Assembly: GCA_052148715.1 (NCBI GenBank)
Contig: JBKQHQ010000188.1
Location: 1-45,463 of the forward strand
Source: JBKQHQ01 sp052148715
GTDB lineage: Bacteria > Pseudomonadota > Alphaproteobacteria > Rhizobiales > Xanthobacteraceae
Reading direction: 5' to 3'
Length of the DNA stretch: 45,463 nucleotides
In this document: positions 33,903 through 41,902 of the stretch, piece after piece
Numbering within the stretch: position 1 is the first letter of the stretch
Layout of the letters: every line of letters starts with the position of its first letter
Position numbers and translations under genes: made by a program
The notes under the pieces: generated by a model
Seen by the model: only the letters and a program-made list of their open reading frames with translations
Database searches by the model: none
What the model was told of the DNA's origin: nothing

Positions 33903-35114
33903 ATGAACATGCAACGCCAGGCACGGTCATGGATTATCGCGGCCTTGCTGCTCGCCGGCGCGTCGACTGCGCAGGCGGCCTCGTGCCGCACTACGGCAAC
34001 CTTCGAGCGCTGGCTCGACGAGTTCAAACGCGAGGCCGCATCGCAAGGCATCTCGCAGCGGGCGATTGCCGCCGCCTCCCCTTACCTGGTCTACGAGCAG
34101 CGCATCATCAACATCGACCGCGGCCAGCACATTTTCCAACAGGACTTCCTGCAATTCTCCAGCCGCCTGCTGCCGGCCTCCCGGCTACAGAACGGCGTGT
34201 CCATGATCGCCAAATACCGGCCGGTTTTCGCCAAGGTGGAGCAGCAATACGGCGTTCAAGCCCCGGTGATCGTCGCATTCTGGGGGCTGGAGAGCGATTT
34301 CGGCACGAATATGGGCAATTACAACGCGCTGCGTTCGCTCACCAGCCTCGCTTACGACTGCCGGCGCGCCGACATGTTCCGGGGGCATCTGTTCGATGCC
34401 CTGCGCATGATCGAGCGCGGTGATCTCGCGCCCGAGGAGATGCTGGGCTCCTGGGCCGGCGAGCTCGGCCAAACGCAGATGATGCCGTCCGAGTACCTGA
34501 AGTTCGCCGTCGACTCCGACGGCGATGGCAAGCGCAACTTGTTGCGCAGCGTCCCCGATGTCATCGCTTCGACCGGAAACTATCTGGTCAGCCTCGGCTG
34601 GCACCCCGGCGAGCCCTGGCTGCGGGAGGTGCGAGTCTCGGCGAGCGTGCCGTGGCAGGAGGCGGATCTCACCATCACCCATTCGCACGCCGAATGGGCG
34701 CAATACGGTGTCACTTTGCCCGACGGCCGGCCGCTGCCGGCCGGCGGACCGCCGGCCTCGCTGGTCTTGCCGATGGGCCGCTTCGGACCGGCCTTTCTCG
34801 CCTATCCGAACTTTCAGGCCTATGTGAAATGGAACGGCTCGCTCGTCTACTCGCTGACGGCGGCCTATTTCGCGACACGGCTTGCCGGCGCGCCGCCGCT
34901 GCAGCGCGGGACCGGCACGGTGCCGCCGGCGCTAAACAGCGGGCAAATGATGGAGCTGCAACGGCTTCTGGCGCGCCAGGGCTACGACGTCGGCACCATC
35001 GACGGCAAGCTCGGCTTGGCGAGCCGCGGCGCCGTGCGCAAGGCGCAGGTGAAGTTCGGCCTCCCCGCCGACTCCTACCCGACCGCGGAGCTTCTGGAGC
35101 GGCTGAAGCGGTGA
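33903..35114 (+). CDS. MltB-type lytic murein transglycosylase with peptidoglycan-binding domain
   Basis: 403 residues. A signal peptide (IIAALLLAGASTAQA) is followed by the SLT/MltB catalytic domain: FERWLDEFKREAASQGISQ, then APVIVAFWGLESDFGTNMGN with catalytic Glu130, and LGQTQMMPSEYLKFAVDSDG. It cleaves the MurNAc-GlcNAc bond in peptidoglycan to give 1,6-anhydromuropeptides in the periplasm. The C-terminal ~65 residues form a PG_binding_1 domain (LQRLLARQGYDVGTIDGKLG, then ASRGAVRKAQVKFGLPAD). There is no lipobox, so it is probably soluble rather than outer-membrane anchored. ATG 33903 follows GGGGG-rich leader sequence. Confidence 0.94.
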   Translation: MNMQRQARSWIIAALLLAGASTAQAASCRTTATFERWLDEFKREAASQGISQRAIAAASPYLVYEQRIINIDRGQHIFQQDFLQFSSRLLPASRLQNGVSMIAKYRPVFAKVEQQYGVQAPVIVAFWGLESDFGTNMGNYNALRSLTSLAYDCRRADMFRGHLFDALRMIERGDLAPEEMLGSWAGELGQTQMMPSEYLKFAVDSDGDGKRNLLRSVPDVIASTGNYLVSLGWHPGEPWLREVRVSASVPWQEADLTITHSHAEWAQYGVTLPDGRPLPAGGPPASLVLPMGRFGPAFLAYPNFQAYVKWNGSLVYSLTAAYFATRLAGAPPLQRGTGTVPPALNSGQMMELQRLLARQGYDVGTIDGKLGLASRGAVRKAQVKFGLPADSYPTAELLERLKR

Positions 35115-35408
35115 CGTGAAACCGTCCAGTGGCGTCTCAGATGCGCAGGCCGCGCGACGGCATCAACCTGTCGCGACATTACTGAACTGACGATCAGGTC
35201 GAGGACGCTTGCGGGCGCCCACCCTTTGCGGTCATGAATGGTCATGCAACCTAAGAGGTAAAAAACTATCTTTCGTTACAAATGCGTTAAGTCAGCTATG
35301 CATATTAGGCGTAGCTGCATCGCAGCATTTATCCTTCTGCACCGCACCATCTGCGCTTACATGGCGCTCAAGAATCGTTGATTCTGGCTCTTTTACGAAG
35401 GAACTGCC
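35115..35408. other. AT-richer leader region upstream of the DUF1127 gene
   Basis: Nearly 300 bases without a protein-like frame. The part from ~35240 to 35400 is distinctly AT-richer than its surroundings, consistent with the promoter and leader of the small DUF1127 gene, which follows an AAGGA ribosome site at 35398-35402. No specific promoter boxes were assigned. Confidence 0.4.
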
Positions 35409-35561
35409 ATGACAGTCGCGATCATCCGCTTCTTCCAGGTCTGGAAGCGCTACAATGCTGGTTTGCGCGAGCTTTCGCAGCTCGGCGACCGGGAATTGGC
35501 CGACATCGGCATCACGCGAGGCGATATTCCTCGAATCGCGTGGGATAATGCCAATAGTTAG
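35409..35561 (+). CDS. DUF1127 small basic protein
   Basis: 50 residues, MTVAIIRFFQVWKRYNAGLR followed by ELSQLGDRELADIGITRGDI and PRIAWDNANS. The arginine-rich start, the L(S/R)xLxDRELxDIGIxRxDI core and the size are diagnostic of DUF1127 (YjiS-like). In alphaproteobacteria such small proteins are involved in phosphate and carbon metabolism and RNA turnover, but no molecular role is established for this one. AAGGA lies 6 bases before the ATG, and a perfect terminator follows 25 bases after the stop, so it is a single-gene transcript. Confidence 0.92.
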   Translation: MTVAIIRFFQVWKRYNAGLRELSQLGDRELADIGITRGDIPRIAWDNANS

Positions 35562-35586
35562 GCCTGTGACTAGCTTTTGGCTCGCA

Positions 35587-35614
35587 AAAGGCCCGCTGTC
35601 GCGGGCCTTTTTCT
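35587..35614 (+). terminator. Rho-independent terminator of the DUF1127 gene
   Basis: AAAGGCCCGC (35587-35596) and GCGGGCCTTT (35601-35610) form a perfect 10-bp stem with loop TGTC, followed by TTCTTTC. Confidence 0.92.
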
Positions 35615-35709
35615 TTCTAAACCTAGATATGTCATTGATGCATAGCTAATCATATCGTCTCTTTATGTAGCATTATGAGTTAGCCGACCGGCGCTGAAGC
35701 CTCCCAATT

Positions 35710-35731
35710 GGTCCTCGCTTGAGGACCTTTT
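35710..35731 (+). terminator. Short terminator-like hairpin before trmFO
   Basis: GGTCCTC (35710-35716) and GAGGACC (35721-35727), loop GCTT, followed by TTTT. It lies 22 bases before the trmFO ATG, so it may be a second terminator for DUF1127 read-through or an attenuator in the trmFO leader. Confidence 0.6.
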
Positions 35732-35753
35732 GCGCTTGGCCTAACTAGGGCGG

Positions 35754-37181
35754 ATGGCGTCCGCTCACCTGCAACCCATTCACGTCATTGGCGGCGGGCT
35801 CGCCGGCTCGGAGGCGGCCTGGCAGGTTGCTCAGCGCGGCGTGCCGGTGGTGCTGCACGAAATGCGGCCGTTGCGGACGACCGCCGCCCACAGGACGGAC
35901 AATCTCGCCGAGCTCGTCTGCTCGAACTCGTTCCGGTCCGACGACCCGGAGCACAATGCGGTCGGGCTGCTGCACGCCGAGATGCGCCGGCTTGAGTCCT
36001 TGGTCATGCGGTCCGCCGACGCGCACAAACTGCCGGCCGGCGGCGCGCTTGCGGTCGACCGCGAAGGATTCTCCAACGCCATAACCGCCGTCCTCGCAGC
36101 GCATCAGCTGGTGGAGATCCGCCGCGAGGAGGTTTCGCGACTGCCGCCGTCCGAGTGGGACAGCGTGATCATTGCGACCGGGCCCCTCACCTCGCCCGCG
36201 CTGGCCGACGCCGTCGGGCAGCTGACGGGCGAAGCGGCGCTTGCGTTCTTCGACGCCATCGCACCGATCGTGCAGCGCGACTCCATCGATTTCGAGCTCG
36301 CCTGGTTCCAGTCCCGCTACGACAAGCTGGGGCCGGCAGGATCAGGCGCCGACTACGTCAATTGCCCGCTCACGCGCGCGCAATACGAAAGCTTCGTCGA
36401 CGCGCTGATCGGCGCCGAGAAAGTTGCGTTCCACGAGTGGGAGGCCTCGACCCCGTATTTCGACGGCTGCCTGCCGATCGAGGTGATGGCCGAGCGCGGC
36501 CGCGAGACGCTGCGCCACGGTCCGATGAAGCCCTTCGGCCTGACCAATCCGCGCCACCCGCAGGAGAAGCCCTATGCGGTCGTGCAATTGCGGCAGGACA
36601 ATCAGCTCGGCACCTTGTTCAACATGGTTGGTTTCCAGACCAAGCTCAAACATCCTGAGCAGATGCGGGTATTTCGAACCATTCCGGGTCTCGAGCAGGC
36701 GGAGTTCGTGCGGCTGGGCGGCCTGCACCGCAATACGTTTATCAATTCGCCAAAGCTGCTCGACCCGGTGCTGCGGCTGAGCGCCCTGCCCCGGCTGCGT
36801 TTTGCCGGGCAGATCACCGGCTGCGAAGGTTATGTTGAATCGGCCGCGATCGGTTTGCTGGCCGGCCGTTTTGCCGCCGCCGAGCGGCTCGGCGAAGCCG
36901 CGGTGCCGCCGCCGCCGACCAGCGCGCACGGGGCGCTCCTTTGCCACATCACCGGCGGGCACCTGGAGACGATCGATGCCGGGCCGCGCTCGTTTCAGCC
37001 GATGAATGTAAACTTCGGGCTATTTCCGCCGCTCGCCCGCGTGCCCAACAAGGATGCCGACGGCCAGCGGCTGCGCGGTACGGCCAAGACCCTCGCCAAG
37101 AAACAGGCGCTGTGCGCGCGGGCACTCGCCGATCTCGAGCACTGGATCGAAGGCGGCAGCCGCGCCGCCGCGGCGGAGTGA
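35754..37181 (+). CDS. trmFO: Folate-dependent tRNA (uracil-54-C5)-methyltransferase
   Basis: 475 residues. TrmFO uses 5,10-methylenetetrahydrofolate and FADH2 to make 5-methyluridine at tRNA position 54, in the cytoplasm. The FAD-binding start is HVIGGGLAGSEAAWQVAQRG; LVCSNSFRSDDPEHNAVGLL contains one key Cys; ITGCEGYVESAAIGLLAGRF near residue 355 contains the other and closes the FAD site; DGCLPIEVMAERGRETLRHG and PMNVNFGLFPP are family blocks. Its length is normal. ATG 35754 has a weak ribosome site. The gene ends 252 bases before the efflux transporter, with hairpin repeats between. Confidence 0.97.
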   Translation: MASAHLQPIHVIGGGLAGSEAAWQVAQRGVPVVLHEMRPLRTTAAHRTDNLAELVCSNSFRSDDPEHNAVGLLHAEMRRLESLVMRSADAHKLPAGGALAVDREGFSNAITAVLAAHQLVEIRREEVSRLPPSEWDSVIIATGPLTSPALADAVGQLTGEAALAFFDAIAPIVQRDSIDFELAWFQSRYDKLGPAGSGADYVNCPLTRAQYESFVDALIGAEKVAFHEWEASTPYFDGCLPIEVMAERGRETLRHGPMKPFGLTNPRHPQEKPYAVVQLRQDNQLGTLFNMVGFQTKLKHPEQMRVFRTIPGLEQAEFVRLGGLHRNTFINSPKLLDPVLRLSALPRLRFAGQITGCEGYVESAAIGLLAGRFAAAERLGEAAVPPPPTSAHGALLCHITGGHLETIDAGPRSFQPMNVNFGLFPPLARVPNKDADGQRLRGTAKTLAKKQALCARALADLEHWIEGGSRAAAAE

Positions 37182-37226
37182 TGGCGACCGCGCACAGCCC
37201 GGAAGCGCGTCTGTTTCTTGACACGG

Positions 37227-37374
37227 ATGCTTCCTAAAAACAAAGAATTGGGAAGCGTACGGGAAGCATCGCGCCCCAAACCGACGTTCGACGACGACGC
37301 CGGAGCGGACCCTCGTTGCATCCCGAAATGCCCCCGCTCGCCGAAATTCCCGATAACTTGCATCGGGAATTTCG
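37227..37374. repeat. Hairpin repeats between trmFO and the transporter
   Basis: An imperfect hairpin ATGCTTCCTAA / TTGGGAAGCGT spans 37227-37258. A perfect 13-bp hairpin CGAAATTCCCGAT (37342-37354) / ATCGGGAATTTCG (37362-37374) follows, loop AACTTGC. The second shares the TTCCCGAT..ATCGGGAA core with the palindrome at 32267-32308 and is likely the same repeat family. Confidence 0.65.
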
Positions 37375-37433
37375 ACGATGGCCCAATCGCAATTATTCAT
37401 GTTGGGCACCGGCGGAAATGAAAGAGACAGACC

Positions 37434-39395
37434 ATGACAGGAATGCAGCGATGGTTGGTGCTTGGCGTCGTGCTCATGGGCACGTTCATGGCGATCCTCG
37501 ATGTGGCGATCGTGAACGTCGCGATCCCCTCGATCCGCGCCGATCTCCACGCGAGCTTCGGCGAGATCGAATTCGTGGTCTCGGCTTACACGCTCATCTA
37601 TGCCTGTCTGCTCGTCACCGGCGGCCGGCTCGGCGACAACTATGGCCGCAGGCTGCTGTTCATTCTGGGGCTTATCGTCTTCGCCGCTGCCTCGGCGGGA
37701 TGCGGTCTCGCGCCGAGCACCGAGGTATTGATCGGCGCGCGGGCGGTGCAGGGCCTCGGCGGAGCACTGATGTATCCGCAGGTGCTTGCCATCATCCAGG
37801 TGAATTTCGCCGGCGACGACCGAGCCAAAGCGCTTGGCATTTTCGGCTCGGTCATCGGCATTGCCGCCGTCGCTGGGCAAATCCTTGGGGGGACGATCAT
37901 CGCGCTCGATCTGTGGCACCTCGAATGGCGGCCGATCTTCCTCGTCAACGTGCCGCTCGCGCTGGCGACGATCATCGCGGCCATCTTCATCCTGCCGAAA
38001 GACGAGCATGTCGACGCCGTCGGTCTCGATTGGGGCGGCGTCGCGTTGATCACGACGGCTTTGCTGCTCCTCACTGTACCGCTGCTCGAAGGCCGCGAGC
38101 TGGGCTGGCCGCTATGGATGATGGCCTGCTTCTTCGCTTCCTTTCCGGCGTTCAGCCTCTTTGTCTGGTATGAGCGCCGCCTCAGCGAGCGCGGCGGCCG
38201 GCCGCTCGTGCGCATGCAGCTCTTCGCCGACAAGAGCTTCGCATTCGGCGTGCCGATCGCCGCGCTCTTCATGGCGTCCTACGCCGGCTTCCTGTTCACC
38301 CTTGCGCTCTATCTTCAGGTCGGGCTCGGCTTCACGCCGCTGCAGTCGGGAATGACCTATACCCCGACGGCGATCGGCTTCTTCATCACCTCGCTGACCG
38401 CGCCGCGGCTCGTTCCCCTGCTCGGGCGCCAAGTGCTGACGCTCGGCTATGTCATCGGCGCGTTCGGGCTCGCCGCGACGGCGACGACGGTCTACGCCGC
38501 CGGCGCACGCCTGCACGGTTTTGAGTTGGCACCCGCGCTCTTCATCACCGGCCTCGGCAATGGGCTCGGCTTGAGCCCCTTGGTCGGTACGGTGATATCC
38601 GGCCTCGCGCCGCAGGAGGCGGGAGCTGGAGCCGGCGTCGTGACAACGACGCTGCAGATCGGCAACGCCTTGGGCGTCGCGATCATAGGCCTCATCTTCT
38701 TCCTGCTCGTCGGCACCGCCGCGCCGGGTGCGGCTTACGCCCGTGCCTTTGCGGCGACACTACCGGTGAGCGCCGTGCTGCTGCTCGTTGCCGCCTTTCT
38801 TGTTCGTCGGCTGCCGCGCATGCCGTTCGAGGCAAGCAACGCTCTGATCGAGCGGTTGCCCGGATGGAGCGCCGGTTTCGCTTACTCCATGTTCCTGATG
38901 ACCGGAGGACGAATGGGCGAGCGTCTCGTGCAAGACCTGGTTGCGCATGCCGCCGAACGGCGCTTGCAGCGCACGCGCGAAGCGCCGCTGGCTCCGGGCG
39001 AGTTCCTCGCCTTCCATTTTCACGCCGCCGAGGCCGACACCGCTTGGATGCACTATCTCATGCGGGAGGCGCTGGTCTTCGGCAACCGGCCGGTGCCGCA
39101 AGAGCACGAGCGCATGCCGACGATCGCCGCGCTAGTACAGGAGGTGCGCGACCGCCAAGCCGCCGGGCTGCTGCCCGCCGATCTCGACCCGGCCGAGCTG
39201 CGGCTTCTGGGCTTCGCCCTGGTGAGCTACCCGCGGATGCTGCCGCAGATCACGCGCATGACCACCGGAATGACGCCCGAGAATCCGCGCTTCATTGCCC
39301 GCTGGGAGGCGTTGCTGCGTGAGGTCGGGTCCTGGTTTGAAGAGGCCGCGCGGCGCAAAGCCGCCGGCAATCCATCGGGTCAGACTGGTGGCTGA
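37434..39395 (+). CDS. DHA2-type MFS efflux transporter with C-terminal TetR-like ligand domain
   Basis: 653 residues. Residues 1 to ~463 are a 14-helix DHA2 (EmrB/QacA) drug:proton antiporter: TM1 FMAILDVAIVNVAIPSIR, the motif A region GGRLGDNYGRR, and motif C-like AGQILGGTI. Family members are usually 480-530 residues, so about 165 extra residues remain at the end. That tail (~485-645: GERLVQDLVAHAAERRLQRT, AWMHYLMREALVFGN, VQEVRDRQAAGLLPADLDP, FALVSYPRMLPQITRMTTG, FIARWEALLREVG) looks like the helical ligand-binding half of a TetR regulator, without the helix-turn-helix. It would face the cytoplasm. The transporter role is firm; the tail's identity is inferred from pattern. The end overlaps the convergent synthase-like gene by 16 bases. 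Confidence 0.88.
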   Translation: MTGMQRWLVLGVVLMGTFMAILDVAIVNVAIPSIRADLHASFGEIEFVVSAYTLIYACLLVTGGRLGDNYGRRLLFILGLIVFAAASAGCGLAPSTEVLIGARAVQGLGGALMYPQVLAIIQVNFAGDDRAKALGIFGSVIGIAAVAGQILGGTIIALDLWHLEWRPIFLVNVPLALATIIAAIFILPKDEHVDAVGLDWGGVALITTALLLLTVPLLEGRELGWPLWMMACFFASFPAFSLFVWYERRLSERGGRPLVRMQLFADKSFAFGVPIAALFMASYAGFLFTLALYLQVGLGFTPLQSGMTYTPTAIGFFITSLTAPRLVPLLGRQVLTLGYVIGAFGLAATATTVYAAGARLHGFELAPALFITGLGNGLGLSPLVGTVISGLAPQEAGAGAGVVTTTLQIGNALGVAIIGLIFFLLVGTAAPGAAYARAFAATLPVSAVLLLVAAFLVRRLPRMPFEASNALIERLPGWSAGFAYSMFLMTGGRMGERLVQDLVAHAAERRLQRTREAPLAPGEFLAFHFHAAEADTAWMHYLMREALVFGNRPVPQEHERMPTIAALVQEVRDRQAAGLLPADLDPAELRLLGFALVSYPRMLPQITRMTTGMTPENPRFIARWEALLREVGSWFEEAARRKAAGNPSGQTGG

Positions 39396-40243
39396 AGCGA
39401 AGATCGGCCGATCCGCCGCGCGGCGCGCCACAAGATCCACTGCCGCCGCCATTGCGGAATCTCGACGGTCTGGAACGGGTCATAGCCGCCGCGCTCCATC
39501 CGGTCGAGCACCGGCCGCACTAACGACATCGGCAACAATGCGGGCGCGGCCTGCGCGGAGACCGACGGCAATTGCTCGTTGAACTGTTGGAGATGCCGAC
39601 GCGCGCGCAAGCGGACCTCGGCCAATGCCGCCCTCACCTCGATCGTCGCGCGGCCGGCGAAAACGTCTTCCGGCCGCGCCCGATGCCGCTCGAGCACCTC
39701 GCGCGGCACATAGAGCTGCCCGCGCGCCGCATGCCGCGGAAAGGCGCGCAGCAGTCCGGCAAGCGCATAGGCGATCCCGGCGTCGCGCACGAGCCCGTCG
39801 AGGTCGGCGGCGGGCTCGCCATCCAGAATGTGGGCCGCGAGCGCGAAGATCACCGACGACGTCTTCACCAGGTAGTCCTCGAGCGCGGCCACGCTCGGCA
39901 TCGGATCGTCGTACATGTCGAAAATACGCGCCTCGATCAGATCGTCCAAAGATTGGACCGGCAGCCGATAGCGCGCGATCACATCCAGCAAGGCCCGCGC
40001 CACCGGATGGCCTGCCGCCTCCTCCTTGCGTCCGCCGGCAAGAACCTCGCGCCACCATTGCAGCCGCACCTCGCCCGCAACCGGCTCGCGCGCGTGATCG
40101 CGAATACCGGCGACCTCGGCATTGAAGGCATAGAGCACGAACAGCGCGCGACGGTGCGCTGCAGGTGCGAACAAGGTCGCCAGGAAGCGGTCCTTGTCGG
40201 CGCCGCGAACCAGACGTTCACAATGGGCGAAGGGGTCCTGCAT
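39380..40243 (-). CDS. Squalene/phytoene-synthase-fold protein, NDUFAF6-like
   Basis: 287 residues of the squalene/phytoene synthase fold: CERLVRGADKDRFLATLFAP, RRALFVLYAFNAEVAGIRD, LQWWREVLAG, then LVRDAGIAYALAGLLRAFPR and QLYVPREVLERH. True synthases have two Asp-rich magnesium/diphosphate motifs. Here the first position reads NAEVAGIRDHARE and the second ALAGLLRAFPRHAARG without the DxxED pattern, so prenyl-diphosphate catalysis is doubtful. The clade resembles mitochondrial NDUFAF6, which aids complex I assembly. In alphaproteobacteria such genes often sit near secDF and the Mth938 gene, as here, where only a repeat-rich 1.3 kb separates them. No carotenoid or hopanoid genes are adjacent. 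Confidence 0.87.
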   Translation of the reverse strand: MQDPFAHCERLVRGADKDRFLATLFAPAAHRRALFVLYAFNAEVAGIRDHAREPVAGEVRLQWWREVLAGGRKEEAAGHPVARALLDVIARYRLPVQSLDDLIEARIFDMYDDPMPSVAALEDYLVKTSSVIFALAAHILDGEPAADLDGLVRDAGIAYALAGLLRAFPRHAARGQLYVPREVLERHRARPEDVFAGRATIEVRAALAEVRLRARRHLQQFNEQLPSVSAQAAPALLPMSLVRPVLDRMERGGYDPFQTVEIPQWRRQWILWRAARRIGRSSLQPPV

Positions 40244-40404
40244 GCGGCCGGCAGATTAGCGCAAGAGCTGGGTAGCAGCTCGCCTGCTGCGGATACCGAC
40301 GAACCGCTCGGTCCAGATGAGATCATGATCCTGTTGGTCCTCTCGATCGTCACGCGCGCGACCTGCTCCTCCCCATGGTTCGCGATGGCGAAATCGAAAA
40401 AATA

Positions 40405-40515
40405 CCCCCCGGCGGATACGAGTCAGATTTGTCAGAAAGTCAGATTCGATCGTCAACCGATTGATAATGCAGGAGAAACGACAATCCGACGAATCTGACA
40501 CGATCTGACAGGGGG
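40405..40515. repeat. Iterated-arm hairpin element, GTCAGA type, copy 1
   Basis: The left arm starts after CCCCCC (40405-40410) and iterates GTCAGATTT, GTCAGAAA, GTCAGATTCG. The right arm iterates AATCCGAC, GAATCTGAC, ATCTGACA and ends GGGGG (40511-40515). The arms are complementary over most of their length. The centre holds CGTCAACCGATTGATAATGC plus a purine-rich stretch, also present in copy 3. Confidence 0.75.
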
Positions 40516-40656
40516 TTGCGACGTGTCAGATATTGGCCGGGAATTTGTCCGGATCTTCCTTCGTAGCCGCATTCCACAACGTTCGGAGACATAGCCGACG
40601 CTGTGCTTGACGAGGCGGCGAGATCGAGAGGCTTGCGCATCGGCTAATGGCGACTC

Positions 40657-40740
40657 GAGAAAGATTCGAAAGAAAGAAAGATTCGGCAATTAACGCGTTG
40701 ATTTTATTGACGAACAGTCAGTCAGCCGAATATTTCACAG
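40657..40740. repeat. Iterated-arm hairpin element, GAAAGA type, partial copy
   Basis: The left arm iterates GAAAGATTCG, AAAGAAAG, AAAGATTCGG and is followed by CAATTAACGCGTTGATTTTA. The right arm is eroded to CCGAATATTTCACAG. The layout is as in the element at 41338-41431. Confidence 0.55.
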
Positions 40741-41018
40741 AGTGGTGAGGCGAAAGAAATCCAACCTAAATAGTGTCTGGTAACCGTTTTGGGCCACCCG
40801 AACCATTTGTCGTCTCGGTCCGCTGTCGACCTCAGACCCGACAAAGACTTGCGCCAAAAGTTTCGGCTCGGTGAGGGGCCACAGGCTTAGCACCCGAGGC
40901 AAAGATCAAGGACACAAGGCCCTCGATCAAAGCGAAGACAAGCCACGGAATCGCTCCTCGTTATCGAGCTGCCAACCGTCACGGATTCAATCGAGCGCCC
41001 TTCTAACGCATCACACGC

Positions 41019-41108
41019 GTCAGATTCGAGAGTCAGAAAGCGACTACCGTCAACCGGCTGATATTCAAGAAGAAAAGCGGCAATCTGACGAATCTGACAA
41101 ATCTGACA
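41019..41108. repeat. Iterated-arm hairpin element, GTCAGA type, copy 3
   Basis: The left arm is GTCAGATTCGAGAGTCAGAA; the right arm is AATCTGACGAATCTGACAA then ATCTGACACG. The centre, CGTCAACCGGCTGATATTCA plus a purine-rich run, matches the centre of copy 1 closely, so the two are direct copies about 600 bases apart. Confidence 0.75.
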
Positions 41109-41337
41109 CGAGGTTGAAGGAATCGGCGGTATCAGCCCGCGCCTATTAACCTCTGTTTCGAACGCCGCGAGGCGATCGTGGATGGCCGGCCTCCCGACCA
41201 AAGTCTGGGCTGGCACGGTGATCAGGGCGGTCCGCCTACGACGCGCGTTAGTTGTTGCTCGCGCCTCGCTGGGAGACTGCTCCGAATGAACCCCAGCTCC
41301 GGATAGGGCGCCGATTTCTTTCACCTCCGCACCCGGT

Positions 41338-41431
41338 GAAAGATTTGAAAGATTCGGAGAACTGCGGTTTCTCCGGCAATATCAGTGAATTAATAACTTA
41401 ATCTTTCAATCTTTCGAATCTTTCAGGGGGG
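41338..41431. repeat. Iterated-arm hairpin element, GAAAGA type, full copy
   Basis: The left arm is GAAAGATTTGAAAGATTCGG; the right arm is AATCTTTCAATCTTTCGAAT then CTTTCA followed by GGGGGG. An inner hairpin GGAGAA...TTCTCC and an AT-rich centre lie between. The architecture (iterated 6-9 base arm units, AT-rich centre, G-run at the right end) matches copy 1 although the unit sequence differs. Confidence 0.7.
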
Positions 41432-41490
41432 TGGAGGTATTCGCTCGCATCAACAGACGCGCTGAACCGCACGGCGCCGACGGCCGAGTC

Positions 41491-41524
41491 AAAACCGGCG
41501 TCTCCCTTTCCGGGAAATGTGCTA
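41491..41524. repeat. Degenerate copy of the 32.3-kb palindrome's second half
   Basis: AAAACCGGCGTCTCCCTTTC then CGGGAAATGTGCTA closely parallels AAAACCGGTGCCCACTTTTC then CGGGAAATGCTCTA at 32338-32371. It ends in the stop codon of the Mth938 gene (41522-41524). Confidence 0.6.
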
Positions 41525-41902
41525 CCCCACGGCGATCAGACCTGCCCCGACGGGCCGGCGTTCGGCGAGCAGCACATTGTAGGTCCGCACCGCGGCGCCG
41601 GTGGGCATCGTCTCGACGGTGAGCCGTAGCGCGCGAAAGCGCTGGCGCAGCGCGTCGGGCAGCGGCCAGGGGTCCGTGCCGGTGCCGAGGAGCACGTAGT
41701 GGAGCATCGGCGCGCGGGTGAAAATTCGCGCCAGCGTGTCTTCGCTGATCTCATCGACGGCGCTCACCGGCCACGCCCAGACGCCGTCGGGAAAGCATAA
41801 GAGCGAGCCGCGATGCGATACGCCGCCAAAACGGAAGCCGCCGTTGCCGTAGGCTTCAATCTGCGCCGGCTGCGGCAGATGCGGGTCCTGATCAGCGGCC
41901 AC
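41522..41902 (-). CDS. Mth938-like (DUF498 / NDUFAF3-type) protein
   Basis: 126 residues: IEAYGNGGFRFGGVSHRGSL, then VWAWPVSAVDEISEDTLARI, then LHYVLLGTGTDPWPLPDALR, MPTGAAVRTYNVLLAERRPV and ending AGLIAVG. These are the hallmark blocks of the Mth938 fold, including the Gly-rich VLLGTGT turn and the MPTGAAxRTYNVL segment. The mitochondrial relative NDUFAF3 helps assemble complex I, and its bacterial homologues lie beside secF. Here the gene overlaps the secF end by 11 bases, so it is translated from the same mRNA. The bacterial function is unproven. Confidence 0.93.
   Translation of the reverse strand: MAADQDPHLPQPAQIEAYGNGGFRFGGVSHRGSLLCFPDGVWAWPVSAVDEISEDTLARIFTRAPMLHYVLLGTGTDPWPLPDALRQRFRALRLTVETMPTGAAVRTYNVLLAERRPVGAGLIAVG

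Larger units (their letters stand above)
40244..41490. other. Gene-free, repeat-rich interval of about 1.25 kb
   Basis: No convincing protein frame exists here. The interval is dominated by four related hairpin elements (40405-40515, ~40657-40740, 41019-41108, 41338-41431), listed separately. Between them the sequence is unremarkable. It lies in what is otherwise a minus-strand run from yajC to the NDUFAF6-like gene and looks like an insertion site of repetitive DNA. Confidence 0.6.

Noticed and set aside
37227..37374. Attachment-site or riboswitch before the efflux transporter
   Set aside because: The hairpins share sequence with other dispersed palindromes in the window and lack any aptamer-like layout.
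40405..41431. Possible CRISPR array
   Set aside because: Units are 6-9 bases, spacing is irregular, arms are inverted rather than direct repeats with spacers, and there are no cas genes.
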